64,000 nucleotides of DNA from Cladopsammia gracilis (GCA_022457155.1 JAJGOT010000010.1:1096001-1160000), one strand, 5' to 3'. Positions 13,801 to 21,470 are shown, counted from the stretch's first letter. Translations and numbers: made by a program. Notes: generated from the letters alone by a model not told the origin.

Positions 13801-16800
13801 ATGAGGAGTGTTTCAACTGATTTCCAAACACTCATTAAACATTAATTTCCTTTGTATTTTCGTCATGTGCATAGCAACGTTTTATAGGCGAATCTTGGTT
13901 TACAATTATATACATATATCAAAAGGTGTTTCATCAGAATTTTCAAACTCCAAGAAGTGGGTTGAAGAAACGAGGCGCGGCGACATTTTACGGACCATTA
14001 GTGTTATGTTTTCATTGATAATTTTTTCATCAATTTAGTCGTCGTCTACAATCATATGCAAACAGACCTAAAGGAAATCATGGATAAAGTTCTGTTTTTA
14101 ATCTTAAGGTGAATACACGATCGATCCAAATGAGGGATGCAGCAGTGATGCTGTTGAAGTATATTGTGATTTTGAGAAGCAAGCGACCTGCGTTAATCCG
14201 ATCAAGACCAAGGTATGAGACAAAGTTGTCTTTATTTTCAAACATTCCATCGCATTTTCTAATGATTCCCCTCTACCCTGAAGGTAGGGGTTACCCTTTC
14301 ATCCATGTGCAGACCACCTTGTACAGCATAATAAACATCACCACAGGAAAGTACTGCTCATTAGCTTTCATTTGAATGGTCACACTTTAGGATTTCATCC
14401 ACAGATTTAAAAGTTAGAACCACCTTGTACAGCATAATAAACAGTACCACAGGAAAGTACTGCTCAATAGCTTTCATTTGAATGGTCACACTTTAGGATT
14501 TCATCAACAGACTCAAAAGTTAGAACCACCTTGTACAGCATAATAAACATCACCACAGGAAAGTACTGCTGATTAGCTTTCATTTGAATGGTCACACTTT
14601 AGGATTTCATCCACAGACTTAAAAGTTAGAACCACCTTGTACAGCATAATAAACATCACCACAGGAAAGTACTGCTCAATAGCTTTCACTTGAATAATCA
14701 CACTTGTACAACATAGTAAACGGTACCACAGGAAAGTACTGCTCAATAGCTTTCATTTGAATGATCACACTTTGGATTTCATCCATAGAATTAAAAGTTA
14801 GAACCACCTTGTTCAGCGTAATACGCAGTACCACAGGAAGGTACTGCTCAGTAGCTTTCATTTGAATGGTCACACTTTAGGATTTCATCCACATACTTAA
14901 AAGTTAGAACCACCTTGTTCAGCGTAATACGCAGTACCACAGGAAAGTACTGCTCAGTAGCTTTTATTTGAATGGTCACACTTAAGGATTTCATTCACAG
15001 ACTCAGTCCCAACTTAGATCCATATTACACGAGGGTAGATCGACTCTTCGGGTGGAAAGGTTTAGAGAGGGAATTTTTAATTTCAACTCAGTCCAAGGAT
15101 GCCAGGTTTTTAGTAATATTTACAAACTGGTCAATTCCGTTATTGATAACAATTTTGTGGTTCACCTGATAGATTGTTGTTGGAGCCAATGAAACTGGAC
15201 CTGGAAAATGGACAAACGAGGACGAACCGGTAACAATTGTAATCTTAGTACTTTTTAATGTAAGAAATTCAAATTAACTCGAACCAAGCAGAGTTTCCCC
15301 CGCTTAACTTTGTTATTGAACTTAACCCTCGATAACTCTAAGCGGGATTCTGCTGCAGTTGATTTTGTATCGCTGTATTATAGATAGTGGTTGCTCTTGA
15401 GTTTACTAGTCAATTTACACAACAAAATAGCCTGTTCCAGGCGTTCAGATTGTGGAGCCGAGGAGCACGGTTGTGCCTAAATCATACCATCCAGAAGGAC
15501 GTCGGACACCTTATTGAGACTTATACAACGTAATGTCGACACAGAATTTTATTTTCAATAAATTTTTAAGTGTAAAAAAGAAAATCTTAAAATCCCCACT
15601 CAGGAGTGAACCTGTGACCTCAGCTAGGCTTAGGCTTACATAGCCTACCGTACCACTCTACCACCTAGCTTCTCGGGTTGCTTAGTCCTAAATTTAACTT
15701 TTTAAACTGCTACCCCCAACCTCAACTGAAAGCAAAAGTTTACCAGTTATTCCGACGTCCTTCTGGACGGTATGATTTGGGCTTGACCGGGGAGCACTGA
15801 GCTAAACACCGGCGCACGAACGAGCGGGGAAAACGCGGGGAGACTGCGGAGAGCAACCTCGTTCGCAGGGTCTCTCATCTTCCCGCCCCCTGGAGCGAGA
15901 GAAGAGAGAGACCCTGGGAACGAGGTTGTGGGGAGAGTTTTTTTTCTGTGGACCGCTTATCCTTTGCTCCCAATATCTGAACCAGCCTAACTACAAAACT
16001 GTTCCTTTTGCTGTTAGTTTTTCTGTTTTTAACGGATTAAATGCCAAAGGATTGTTAATAGAACTCGTGAACTGAAACATCCGTATCATTTAATTTGTGC
16101 TCATCATTGATTTCCCAACTGAAAAAAAAAACAAAGAAAGAAAGCGCCATAAAAAAGAAATGCACAGTGGGTTTTATTTGATTAGTCGCTCTTAAGGTCG
16201 CGGGGGACAGGTTCCGCTCATCAGTATGCATTTAAGAAAAGAGAATGCACGAAGTGCGACGGCTGATACCGAAAATGCGCGAAATATTCATGAACAGGCT
16301 CTGTAATGTTTCTGCATCAATAATTGCACGTGCAAAGCGCTGTCTGGTAAAATGCACTATTTTTCAACGCATTGTTCTTTCTGCATAAAATGTTGACAAT
16401 AGCCCGTGGATTAAAATTAGCATAATTACCTTGCATTTGTGTTTGCTCGGGAACCCTTCGGAAGCGTAAAAACAAGCAATTTTGTGTCTAAGAATTCAGC
16501 GCGGATAGAGAATTTCATGAGTTGACACTACAGGGAGGTAAACTAGGTGTGTTGTACATTGTCATATCTGACTCAAAATTTTTAAATAGGCTGTCAAAGG
16601 GAAGATATGAGGCTTCAAATTCTAACATGGACAATTTTACTCCTTAAAAAGCTAATAACTTTTAATTAAACTTGAAATAAAAAAAAATTGGAGTCAGAAG
16701 TGAGTGGTGAAATGAACTTGCTTTGTGTTCTTCTCGAGGAGCAAACTTGGACACAAAACCACGTTTTAAAAAAATAACTTTAGTGGCTTACAGCATTGCC

Positions 16801-19800
16801 GCAAAGCGCGATCCCTTCAATAAAGAATAATCCTTATGCACTTCTATTATTCGCCAATATCTCTGTTAAATTTTAACGAAATCGGCTTTCAAACGTTCAC
16901 GATATAACGTTTTTCAAAGTGACACCCCTGATAAAATTTTACCTTATGAATTTATCCATGGCAGGTATCCCCCGCGACCTTAAAGGAACACTGTCCCACC
17001 GAAATATCGAAATTGTGTTTACTTAAATATACAACCAAATTGAATTAAAAGATTCTACAGAGCAAAACAGAAGCAGTAGTTTTGTGAAAAAGTGCAGGAT
17101 TGCAGGGATGGAAGTGGATTGCAGTTCATCAAATTTGACTTCGTGACGGGCGGTCCAGAACTCAAGTTTAGTGAAAAAGCGCAGGATTACAAGGATGGAA
17201 GTGGATTACAGTTCATCAATTTTGATTTCGTGACAGGCGGTCAAGAAATCAAAGTTTCCATTGTGGTGAAATTTGGATTATTTTAAATTATTTTTTGTTT
17301 TTTAGTTCATATGTCTTTGCGTTTATCACTTTTGGCGATTTTATCTTTCTTTTTCAAGACCGAAAAGCAAGCTTAATACACGATATTTCAGCCAGGCCCC
17401 GGACTGTCCCTTTAACTATCGTAAGGCTTCAAGCCATGGTGGTTTTTATGTTTTTGGGAGAGACCGGGCTAAAACTAAACTAAGCATCTTATTTCAAACA
17501 CGAATGCTCTTAGAACACCAAGAACAAGATATCAAGTGAATTCTTGAAGGAAGGACAAACCATAATCAGTTTTTAGCAAATTTTCCAAAACACATTGAAC
17601 CAACTTGAAAAAATTGGCCTTAGTTTTTGAAGTTGCAATCCATTCCCATCCTGTCCATCTGTAGTCAGCGTCACTTGTTAAAAGTTTCAGTGTACTCGTA
17701 GAGTAATTTTAAACAAAACAGGGTCATTGCCGAGTTTTGGGTTTCCATTGATGCGAATACACCTTTTGGCTTTTTCAAAGACTATAAAGACTCAAAAAGT
17801 TACACCGTTAAGTGACTGAGGTTTTAACTGTGACAGCGAAAGGGTTAAACGAACATTGGTGACAGTACAGTTACGCTTACATGACAGTATGTTCGCATTT
17901 GAGTCACTTGCTTTGACTTGTGTATGTTACCATGACATTGTTAAGTTTTAGAGAATTTCAGTCCTGGTTTTGCCCCCCCCCCCCCTTTTTTTTGCTACTG
18001 TAACTGTAATTGCTAGTCTTAACTTAATCTTAGAATTCTCGCTTGATTTTCAGATCGAATACAAGCTGAACTCGGTACAGATGAAATTCCTCCGTCTACT
18101 TAGTAAAAGCGCTTTCCAAGAAATGAACTATACCTGCCACGACTCCAACAACGGTCAGGATGGCTGCATGATGGATCTGAAGGGAGATGATGAAGTGGTA
18201 GTGAACAACATGGAAAAGATCAACCTCAAGGAGGTAAGTAGACACAACGCTGGAGTGGAATTGTAAGGCTTCACTTTAACATCGAAAGATGTTTAGCGTT
18301 GGAAATACTCCTAGAGCGCTTTCCATTTGAATGGAAAAACCGGGTAGAATTTCCTGTCAAATGGAACAAGACAAATTGTCATCAATCAAAATGAAACGGG
18401 AAGAGCGTGTTCCTTTTGCACGGAGTTACTCTTTCTTTCTTGACGAGACTGGGTACTAACGATTTACAATAACAAACCTGGCCTTCAATTCATCAAGGAG
18501 CATGGCACTAGTGGGACGCAGCAGATGGTACAGGATTTTCCGATCATTTCGGTAAAAACGAGAAAAGAGAGCTACCTCTGAAGGTATTCCTTTTTTTTCC
18601 GGAAAATTTCCAGTGGAAAAGTCTGTTCCATTTGATTTACCACTGGAACAACCGGATTTTCCATGCAACAGGAAAGCGCTCGTAGTTACTTCATAGTATA
18701 TAAACCAGGTGACCCTGTGACGGACTAGCGTCCCATCCAAGGGGGAGTAGTAATACTCCTAGTTACTTCATAATATATAAACCAGGTCACCCTGCGATGG
18801 ACTAGCATTTCATCCAGGGGGGAGTGGTAATACTCCTAGTCACTTCATGATATATAAACCAGGTCACCCTGCGATGGACTAGCATTTCATCCAGGGGGGA
18901 GTGGTAATACTCCTAGTCACTTCATAATATATAAACCAGGTCACCCTGTGATGGACTAGCATCCCATCCAGGGGGGGGGGGGGGGGGAGTGGTAATACTC
19001 TTAGTCACTTCATAGTATATAAACCAGGGGCCAGTTGCATAAAACTTAACGCCAGACGTAACAGCTAACGTCAGACGTTCAGCCCAGTCAAAGTTACTAT
19101 TTTAACGTCAGACGTTAGCAGTTACGTCCGACGTTAAGTTTTATGCAACTGGCCCCTGGTTACCCTGTGATGGACAAACATCCCATCCAGGGGGGAGTGG
19201 TAATACTCCTAGTCACTTCATAGTATATAAACCAGGTCACCCTGTGATGGACAAACATCCCATCCAGGGGGGAGTGGTAATACTCCTAGTCACTTCATAG
19301 TATATAAACCAGGTTACCCTGTGATGGACAAACATCCCATCCAGGGGGAGTAGTAATACTCCAAGTCACTTCATTGTATATAAACCAGGTCACCCTGTGA
19401 TGGACAAGCATCCCATCCAGGGGGAGTAGTAATACTCCTAGTCACTTCATGCTTCAGAAACGAGGTTAAAGGGACACTGTCACCTATTTTTAGTATTACT
19501 TTGAAAAGCCAAAAAACATATTTGTTTCAATGGAAACCTACAAATAATGGTCCAGTTTTGTTAACAAATACTCTACCAGTGCACAGAAACTAGTATTCGT
19601 TATCTTTGGCTGCGGATGGCCAGGATGGAAATAGATTGCAATTTGAAAAAATTGGCCAATTTTTTCAAGTTCCTCCCAAGAGTCGTGAAAAAATCGCAGA
19701 AAAACTTATGGTTTGTTCTTCCTTGAAGAAATCACTTGATATTATCTTCTTGGTGTTCTAAAAGCAATTTTATGTTTGAGCAAAGGTACTTTGTCATATA

Positions 19801-20113
19801 TTTAGTGTATTTTGACCAAAACACAGCAAAATCTGCGTGACAATGCCCCTTTAAGATCCGCCTATGTGGACCACTTGACTTGCGAAGACTGAACCTTCAC
19901 GATCAAATATTTTGGTTTTAAAGTTAGTTTTGTTTTATTTACGTTTGTTCATTCTCTTTCCTTTTACAGACGGCACAAGATGGAAATAAAAAATTGACTA
20001 TCGAAGTATCTAAGAAACAGAAAAACAGCCTGCCTATAGTAGACTGGAAACCACAAAGTCACGTGGACTCGCAGCTCACTTTTGAATTAGGCCCAGTTTG
20101 CTTTGTGTATTAG
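427..20113 (+). CDS. Fibrillar collagen alpha chain, 3' part (16 exons; 5' end outside window)
   Basis: Secreted fibril-forming collagen chain. Readable exons: 427-480, 2009-2062, 2434-2487, 2700-2753, 3466-3501, 4524-4541, 4654-4671, 5379-5414, 7304-7333, 8845-8916, 11406-11459, 13381-13504, 14109-14212, 15173-15229, 18054-18233 and 19970-20113. They give 362 residues in one uninterrupted frame, each flanked by AG and GT. The first eight are pure Gly-X-Y starting on a whole Gly codon, as in the 54-bp fibrillar-collagen exon pattern. The last five form a COLFI C-propeptide: [18 protein letters not shown], an NYT sequon before Cys, and a C-terminal GPVCF. The C-propeptide guides trimerisation in the ER and is removed outside the cell. 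It is about 200 residues, shorter than vertebrate ones (about 245). The triple helix continues upstream of the window. Further small Gly-X-Y exons could be missed, because all are in phase. Confidence 0.95.
547..1390 (+). mobile_element. Decayed non-LTR retrotransposon reverse-transcriptase fragment (CR1/L2/jockey-like)
   Basis: A broken reverse-transcriptase reading in a collagen intron. Motif A reads MDLSKAFD, motif B reads [15 protein letters not shown] near 724-770, and the palm motif reads YAEDTQIF near 827-850. After a gap comes [16 protein letters not shown] near 1202-1250, the typical post-RT segment of CR1/L2-type LINEs. There is a frame change near 820, a stop at 997, and the usual YADD is YAED, so it is inactive. 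Endonuclease and 3' end are not recognisable. Confidence 0.85.
1391..2008 (+). other. Collagen intron, no recognisable feature
   Basis: AT-rich intron sequence between the LINE fragment and the next collagen exon. I see no coding exon or repeat structure here. Confidence 0.5.
2009..2062 (+). CDS. Collagen exon b, 54 bp Gly-X-Y
   Basis: Six Gly-X-Y triplets beginning GDFGFT and ending GAE, with acceptor tttggtag and donor gtaaat. Phase 0 at both ends. Confidence 0.92.
2225..2375 (+). repeat. Single copy of the 88-bp repeat family
   Basis: A diverged solitary unit of the family that forms the array at 12564-13245. It carries the same end block (tgactcggggagcgaaagg then gttaa). Other solitary copies lie at 27565-27712 and, more diverged, at 46272-46315. 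Confidence 0.7.
2434..2487 (+). CDS. Collagen exon c, 54 bp Gly-X-Y
   Basis: Six triplets beginning GEGGDV and ending GPK. Acceptor ttttttag, donor gtatat. Confidence 0.92.
2700..2753 (+). CDS. Collagen exon d, 54 bp Gly-X-Y
   Basis: Six triplets beginning [10 protein letters not shown] and ending GPE. Acceptor ttgatag, donor gtgtgt. Confidence 0.92.
2784..2941. mobile_element. Fold-back element in collagen intron
   Basis: The left arm from 2784 (tacagctatttcaattaacg) is repeated inverted up to 2941. Most of the element pairs with itself, with a short unpaired centre near 2855. It begins only 31 bp after the exon d donor. Confidence 0.85.
3466..3501 (+). CDS. Collagen exon e, 36 bp Gly-X-Y
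   Basis: Four triplets, [12 protein letters not shown], between gttcag and gtatgg. With the next 18-bp exon it sums to 54 bp, as if an ancestral 54-bp exon had been split. Confidence 0.9.
3906..4151. mobile_element. TA-flanked MITE (mariner-like)
   Basis: Terminal inverted repeats CCGTATTTTCTCAATTAAAC on the left and the reverse complement at the right end, flanked by TA at 3906-3907 and 4150-4151. A TA duplication fits the Tc1/mariner superfamily. No coding capacity. Confidence 0.8.
4524..4541 (+). CDS. Collagen microexon f, 18 bp (GERGRP)
   Basis: Two Gly-X-Y triplets after a strong polypyrimidine tract ending in cag, and followed by gtaggt. The reading is short but in phase, and it completes 54 bp with exon e. 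Confidence 0.8.
4654..4671 (+). CDS. Collagen microexon g, 18 bp (GNDGAV)
   Basis: Two triplets after ttctcttag and before gtaagt. With exon h (36 bp) it sums to 54 bp. Confidence 0.8.
4807..5120. mobile_element. Fold-back element with ~80-bp arms
   Basis: The arm starting gaggagctctatttgatcg at 4807 recurs inverted, ending at 5120, with about 80 bp of near-perfect pairing and weaker pairing inward. Intronic. The forward reading frame across it (4725-5051) has no recognisable domain. Confidence 0.85.
5379..5414 (+). CDS. Collagen exon h, 36 bp Gly-X-Y
   Basis: Four triplets, [12 protein letters not shown], between aattccag and gtatga. The proline-rich triplets are typical of the stable C-terminal end of a collagen helix. 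Confidence 0.92.
5658..6737. repeat. 45-bp minisatellite, about 24 units
   Basis: Tandem 45-bp units in a collagen intron, with core aggaagcttcaatggatgcc and a pyrimidine-rich half. Because 45 is a multiple of three, both strands stay open over long stretches. The - strand frame (6051-6791) gives a 15-residue repeat, [15 protein letters not shown]. It has no splice or start context and is best read as a minisatellite. Confidence 0.95.
6973..7243. repeat. ~45-bp minisatellite, about six units
   Basis: Units built on gttgcgtgacgttgttgttg and ggtattgttgtgagag, ending about 60 bp before a collagen acceptor. The - strand stays open as an Asn/Thr/His-rich repeat, taken as an artefact. Confidence 0.9.
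7304..7333 (+). CDS. Collagen exon i, 30 bp, end of triple helix
   Basis: [10 protein letters not shown] between tttgcag and gtaagt. One intact triplet is followed by loss of the Gly-X-Y pattern, so this marks the end of the helix and start of the C-telopeptide. Confidence 0.9.
7400..7640. repeat. Short array of the 106-bp repeat family
   Basis: About two diverged units sharing caggaaagtactgctcagta and the flanking blocks of the larger array at 14305-15000. Intronic. Confidence 0.75.
7641..8287 (+). other. Collagen intron, low-complexity stretches only
   Basis: Holds imperfect short repeats (ctaaaattc near 7850-7915, and a duplicated gattggttcattggattgtc block near 8163-8218). No exon seen. 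Confidence 0.5.
8288..8708. mobile_element. Repeat-bounded element carrying a tRNA-Arg-like gene
   Basis: A ~65-bp block starting aaatgttgagccacgtagca occurs at 8288 and again at 8588. A third, inverted partial copy runs from about 8659 to 8707. Direct and inverted copies thus bracket the tRNA-like sequence at 8451-8523. Confidence 0.75.
8451..8523 (-). tRNA. tRNA-Arg(UCU)-like sequence, probably a pseudogene
   Basis: On the - strand, a 7-bp acceptor stem (GGCCTCG with CGAGGTC, one G-T), a D arm GCTC/GAGC, and a perfect T arm GTGGG TTCGAAT CCCAC. The anticodon arm is odd: CGGA and TCCG enclose an 8-nt loop, AGATCTAA, and U33 is replaced by A. The reading UCU suggests Arg. The extra loop base and the repeat setting argue for a pseudogene or a tRNA-derived mobile sequence. 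Confidence 0.65.
8845..8916 (+). CDS. Collagen exon j, 72 bp, C-telopeptide
   Basis: Twenty-four codons beginning [10 protein letters not shown] and ending YSSK, from acceptor ccttcgtag to donor gtaaat. Non-helical linker between helix and C-propeptide, in frame with exons i and k. Confidence 0.88.
8917..9842 (+). other. Collagen intron, no recognisable feature
   Basis: Several short frames on both strands (for example 9047-9391) carry no domain or splice logic I can recognise. Confidence 0.5.
9843..10636. mobile_element. Nonautonomous DNA transposon with CAGGGCTCGAAATT ends
   Basis: Begins CAGGGCTCGAAATT and ends with its reverse complement. Inside each end are repeated 'agtcgca' blocks. 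CAGGG termini resemble hAT-type elements. The flanks share CAGAC on both sides, a possible 5-bp target duplication, so the superfamily is uncertain. The internal frame 10028-10363 is not a recognisable transposase. Confidence 0.75.
10637..10772. repeat. Fragment of an abundant dispersed repeat
   Basis: Shares cgaaatgcttatagaacac and downstream text with fragments at 12450-12550, 17500-17660, 19680-19780, 29040-29240 and 30130-30390. These are pieces of the interior of the TTAA-flanked elements described elsewhere. Confidence 0.65.
10773..10812. repeat. (TTA)n microsatellite
   Basis: An uninterrupted trinucleotide run of about 13 units in a collagen intron. Confidence 0.95.
10813..11405 (+). 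other. Collagen intron, AT-rich
   Basis: Nothing recognisable except a locally repetitive attagtaattagcattaat stretch near 11245-11300. Confidence 0.5.
11406..11459 (+). CDS. Collagen exon k, 54 bp, telopeptide/propeptide linker
   Basis: Eighteen codons beginning [10 protein letters not shown] and ending HMIT, between tttgtag and gtattg, in phase 0 at both ends. Confidence 0.87.
11776..12032. mobile_element. tRNA-bearing inverted-repeat element, copy 1
   Basis: Left end gctacagctcagaaggagat, right end reverse-complementary (…ctccttctgagctatagc), both extending through cggacacctta and tataacg. Inside, on the - strand, a tRNA-like sequence (about 11857-11945) has a box B, GGTTCAATCC. Two more copies lie at 15476-15781 and 20738-21028. 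Confidence 0.85.
11857..11945 (-). ncRNA. tRNA-derived sequence inside inverted-repeat element
   Basis: The - strand carries a box-A-like TAGGTGGTACTCTGG and box B GGTTCAATCC. The cloverleaf is imperfect and an aminoacyl identity cannot be assigned. A degenerate Pol III promoter is more likely than a working tRNA. Confidence 0.5.
12033..12563 (+). other. Collagen intron with dispersed-repeat fragment
   Basis: 12405-12550 is another fragment of the family described at 10637. The rest shows nothing recognisable. Confidence 0.5.
12564..13245. repeat. 88-bp tandem array, about seven units
   Basis: Unit contains aaaagttagaacaaatggta, ccatgcaaaagtactgctga and gaatggtcacaccatagg. The array ends with tgactctgggagtgaaagg then gttaa, the same end block as solitary copies elsewhere. 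It is followed 135 bp later by a C-propeptide exon. Open frames on both strands (12712-13051) are products of the repeat. Confidence 0.93.
13381..13504 (+). CDS. Collagen exon l, C-propeptide start (COLFI)
   Basis: Begins [15 protein letters not shown], a heptad-like stretch, then [19 protein letters not shown], the conserved start of the COLFI domain. Where many chains have a second Cys after CRD-x-x-x, this chain has Asp. Acceptor ttccctcag; donor gtttgt is weak. Ends in phase 1. Confidence 0.93.
13611..13752. mobile_element. Fold-back element (GTTTCATCAGAT family)
   Basis: Arms tatatcaaacatgagacaca / reverse complement, enclosing gtttcatcagattt and aaatctgatgaaa. A related element lies at 63771-63890 and a fragment at 40640-40700. 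A ~52-bp flanking block (ttttataggcgaatcttggt) is repeated directly at 13554 and 13880. Confidence 0.75.
14109..14212 (+). CDS. Collagen exon m, COLFI calcium-site region
   Basis: Encodes [20 protein letters not shown] through IKTK, with three Cys. The D-x-N-E-x-C-x-x-D spacing matches the calcium site of fibrillar C-propeptides, with Glu where Gln is usual. Phase 1 in, phase 0 out. Confidence 0.95.
14305..15000. repeat. 106-bp tandem array, about six units
   Basis: Units carry accaccttgtacagcataat, ccacaggaaagtactgctca and tttcatttgaatggtcacac. It is related to the 88-bp array in its second half but has a different insert. It lies between two C-propeptide exons, ending about 170 bp before exon n. 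Confidence 0.93.
15173..15229 (+). CDS. Collagen exon n, COLFI, 57 bp
   Basis: Nineteen codons, [19 protein letters not shown], between cacctgatag and gtaaca, in frame. This occupies the variable segment that in vertebrate chains contains a conserved WY..K stretch, and it is clearly shorter here. Confidence 0.88.
15476..15781. mobile_element. tRNA-bearing inverted-repeat element, copy 2
   Basis: Ends cctaaatcataccatccaga and its near-perfect reverse complement, continuing agaaggacgtcgg. The interior matches copies 1 and 3, including the - strand tRNA-like block near 15595-15665. The outer 20 bp differ from the other copies. Confidence 0.85.
15852..15930. mobile_element. Short fold-back (caacctcgttc family)
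   Basis: caacctcgttcgcagggtct recurs inverted as agaccctgggaacgaggttg, with about 30 bp between the arms. G+C-rich, unlike its surroundings. Confidence 0.7.
16192..16983. mobile_element. TTAA-flanked DNA transposon with GGTCGCGGGGGA ends
   Basis: TTAA at 16192-16195 is followed by GGTCGCGGGGGA. The reverse complement TCCCCCGCGACC precedes TTAA at 16980-16983. There is no transposase. The right-hand TTAA is also the left-hand TTAA of the next element. Confidence 0.82.
16980..17415. mobile_element. TTAA-flanked MITE, AGGGACACTG family, copy a
   Basis: TTAA then AGGAACACTGTCC at the left, GGACTGTCCCT then TTAA at 17412-17415. The interior has a ~70-bp direct duplication (gatggaagtggattgcagtt at 17107 and a near copy at 17193). 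Copy d at 45062-45443 shares this interior. Confidence 0.85.
17416..18053 (+). other. Collagen intron with dispersed-repeat fragment
   Basis: 17490-17665 matches the dispersed family of 10637. A poly-C/poly-T run lies at 17973-17993. Nothing else is seen. Confidence 0.55.
18054..18233 (+). CDS. Collagen exon o, COLFI, 180 bp
   Basis: Sixty codons. [20 protein letters not shown] aligns with the conserved QMTFLRLLS segment; next come T and C, keeping an N-x-T glycosylation sequon before the Cys. A further Cys follows ten residues on (QDGC), closer than in vertebrate chains. Phase 0 at both ends. Confidence 0.95.
18309..18686. mobile_element. Fold-back element (gagcgctttcc ends)
   Basis: agagcgctttccatttgaat at the left and aggaaagcgctcg at the right form diverged inverted ends, with inner ccgg-rich pairing. 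Moderate support only. Confidence 0.55.
18688..19452. repeat. ~77-bp tandem array derived from a SINE tail
   Basis: About eight units containing gatggactagcatcccatcc and agtggtaatactcctagtca. The same text forms the 3' tail of the tRNA-derived SINE at 41341-41553. A fold-back element interrupts the array at 19026-19158. Confidence 0.9.
19026..19158. mobile_element. Fold-back MITE nested in the 77-bp array
   Basis: ggggccagttgcataaaact pairs with agttttatgcaactggcccc. The two halves are nearly perfect complements around a centre near 19090, including aacgtcagacgtta blocks. Confidence 0.88.
19466..19854. mobile_element. TTAA-flanked MITE, AGGGACACTG family, copy b
   Basis: TTAA then AGGGACACTGTCACC at the left; the right end CCCCT then TTAA at 19851-19854 is slightly worn. 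Its interior matches copy c near 29020-29394 in reverse orientation. Confidence 0.85.
19970..20113 (+). CDS. Collagen exon p, COLFI end and stop
   Basis: Encodes [20 protein letters not shown], the conserved TVIEY..TSRLPIID region, and ends LGPVCFVY then TAG. The position where vertebrate chains have the VDGC cysteine reads QDGN here. Acceptor ccttttacag. Confidence 0.96.
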   Translation, partial: TAQDGNKKLTIEVSKKQKNSLPIVDWKPQSHVDSQLTFELGPVCFVY

Positions 20114-20238
20114 TTGTTAGCCGCTGATCGAAAGGACTGCACTTTTATTGTACATTGTCTATTTTTTCTGCTTAATATATTAGCATTAGAAAACAAAAAG
20201 GAATATCACATATGAGCATGTAGACGTTTCTGAATAAA
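20114..20238 (+). terminator. Collagen 3' UTR and polyadenylation signal
   Basis: The first AATAAA after the stop is at 20233-20238, about 120 bp downstream. Another lies near 20410. The poly(A) site is inferred. Confidence 0.65.
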
Positions 20239-20737
20239 GCGGTTCTCGGTTCTTGTTCGACTTAAAATGATTTTATTTTAATGATGTTAATCATCCAATA
20301 GCTTTTAGAAAGTTGAACTGAAACGTTCTGAATGGATTCGAAACAACGGCGCAAGTATGCTGTTATTTTATGTCTCGTGTTAACTATATATTTTAGTTTA
20401 AAAGTAAGAATAAACATTTATTTTAATCTTTTAAAGATTTTAATGTTTGTGCGTTCAGGAATCGTTGGGTAGCACGCAAGTCTTGAAAACATTTGATTCT
20501 CCAAAACCATTTAAATTTTTAAAAAATACTGTATAGATTTTCCGATTTTCGTTCGATGTGGATTTTTGCACTATTTAGGCTTAGCCTTGTTGACGTCATT
20601 GGCAGACTAATTTACGTAGAGAAGACATCGTGCTAAACACGAATTGACTTCAAACGTTGATGGAGCTTGTTAAACTTAGAATCCCCTTTCAATTTTCGGA
20701 GTTTATTCGTTAGAATGAGAATGGGTAGAGTCTACCT
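20239..20737 (+). other. Intergenic, nothing recognisable
   Basis: AT-rich sequence after the collagen gene with no exon or repeat that I can identify. Confidence 0.5.
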
Positions 20738-21028
20738 GCTATAGCTTAGAAGGAGGTCGGACACCTTATTGACGATTATATAACGTAATGTCGACACTTG
20801 GAATTTTATTTTCAATAATTTTTTTTAAGTTTAAAAAGGAAAATCTAAAATCCCCACTCAGGATTGAACCTGTAACCTCAGCTAGGCTTAGGCTTACATA
20901 GCCTACCGTACCAGGGTACCACCTAGCTTCTCGGGTTGTTTAGGCCTAAATTTAACTATATAAACTACTAACCAATTACCCCGTTATATATTCTCATTAA
21001 GGTGTCCGACCTCCTTCTGAGCTATAGC
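20738..21028. mobile_element. tRNA-bearing inverted-repeat element, copy 3
   Basis: Ends gctatagcttagaaggaggt and the reverse complement to 21028, with cggacaccttatt and the - strand tRNA-like block (about 20845-20935) inside. The flanks also pair weakly (agtctacc and tagactttacc). Confidence 0.85.
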
Positions 21029-21310
21029 ATTTAGACTTTACCATGAGGGTAATAATGAGGCACATATGCTAATAGGCAATCATTTGAAACAAAGATTCGT
21101 CCGTTGAAACGATCCCAACCCGCGCGGAGGGACTGGAGCGGCAGCATACTTATATCCTCCCTATTCGTTTACTTGCCTCGAGCGTCGCGCTGGAATCTCC
21201 TTGGTAACACTTGTTACGCTTTTTAAATTTGCGAAACGAAAATAGAGCCCCGATGGCAGGTAATTCACTCGGGTGACTCAATTATAGTTAAATATGCAGT
21301 TACAATAGGG

Positions 21311-21317
21311 TATAAAA
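21311..21317 (+). promoter_or_regulatory. Candidate TATA box
   Basis: TATAAAA in a locally G+C-richer setting, followed 30 bp on by a plausible initiator (tactcagaag). It lies 160 bp upstream of an ATG in good context. Confidence 0.45.
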
Positions 21318-21470
21318 AGCCCTGCCGCAATGCGCGCCTTACTCAGAAGCTATTCAGCTTTATCGGTAGTTTCTTGGTGTTGCGGATGGTGCGATCACTA
21401 AATGACGTGAAACAAAAGATTCAAAAGACACTGAACAATACCCACACCACAACACAAAAGCTAACCAACA

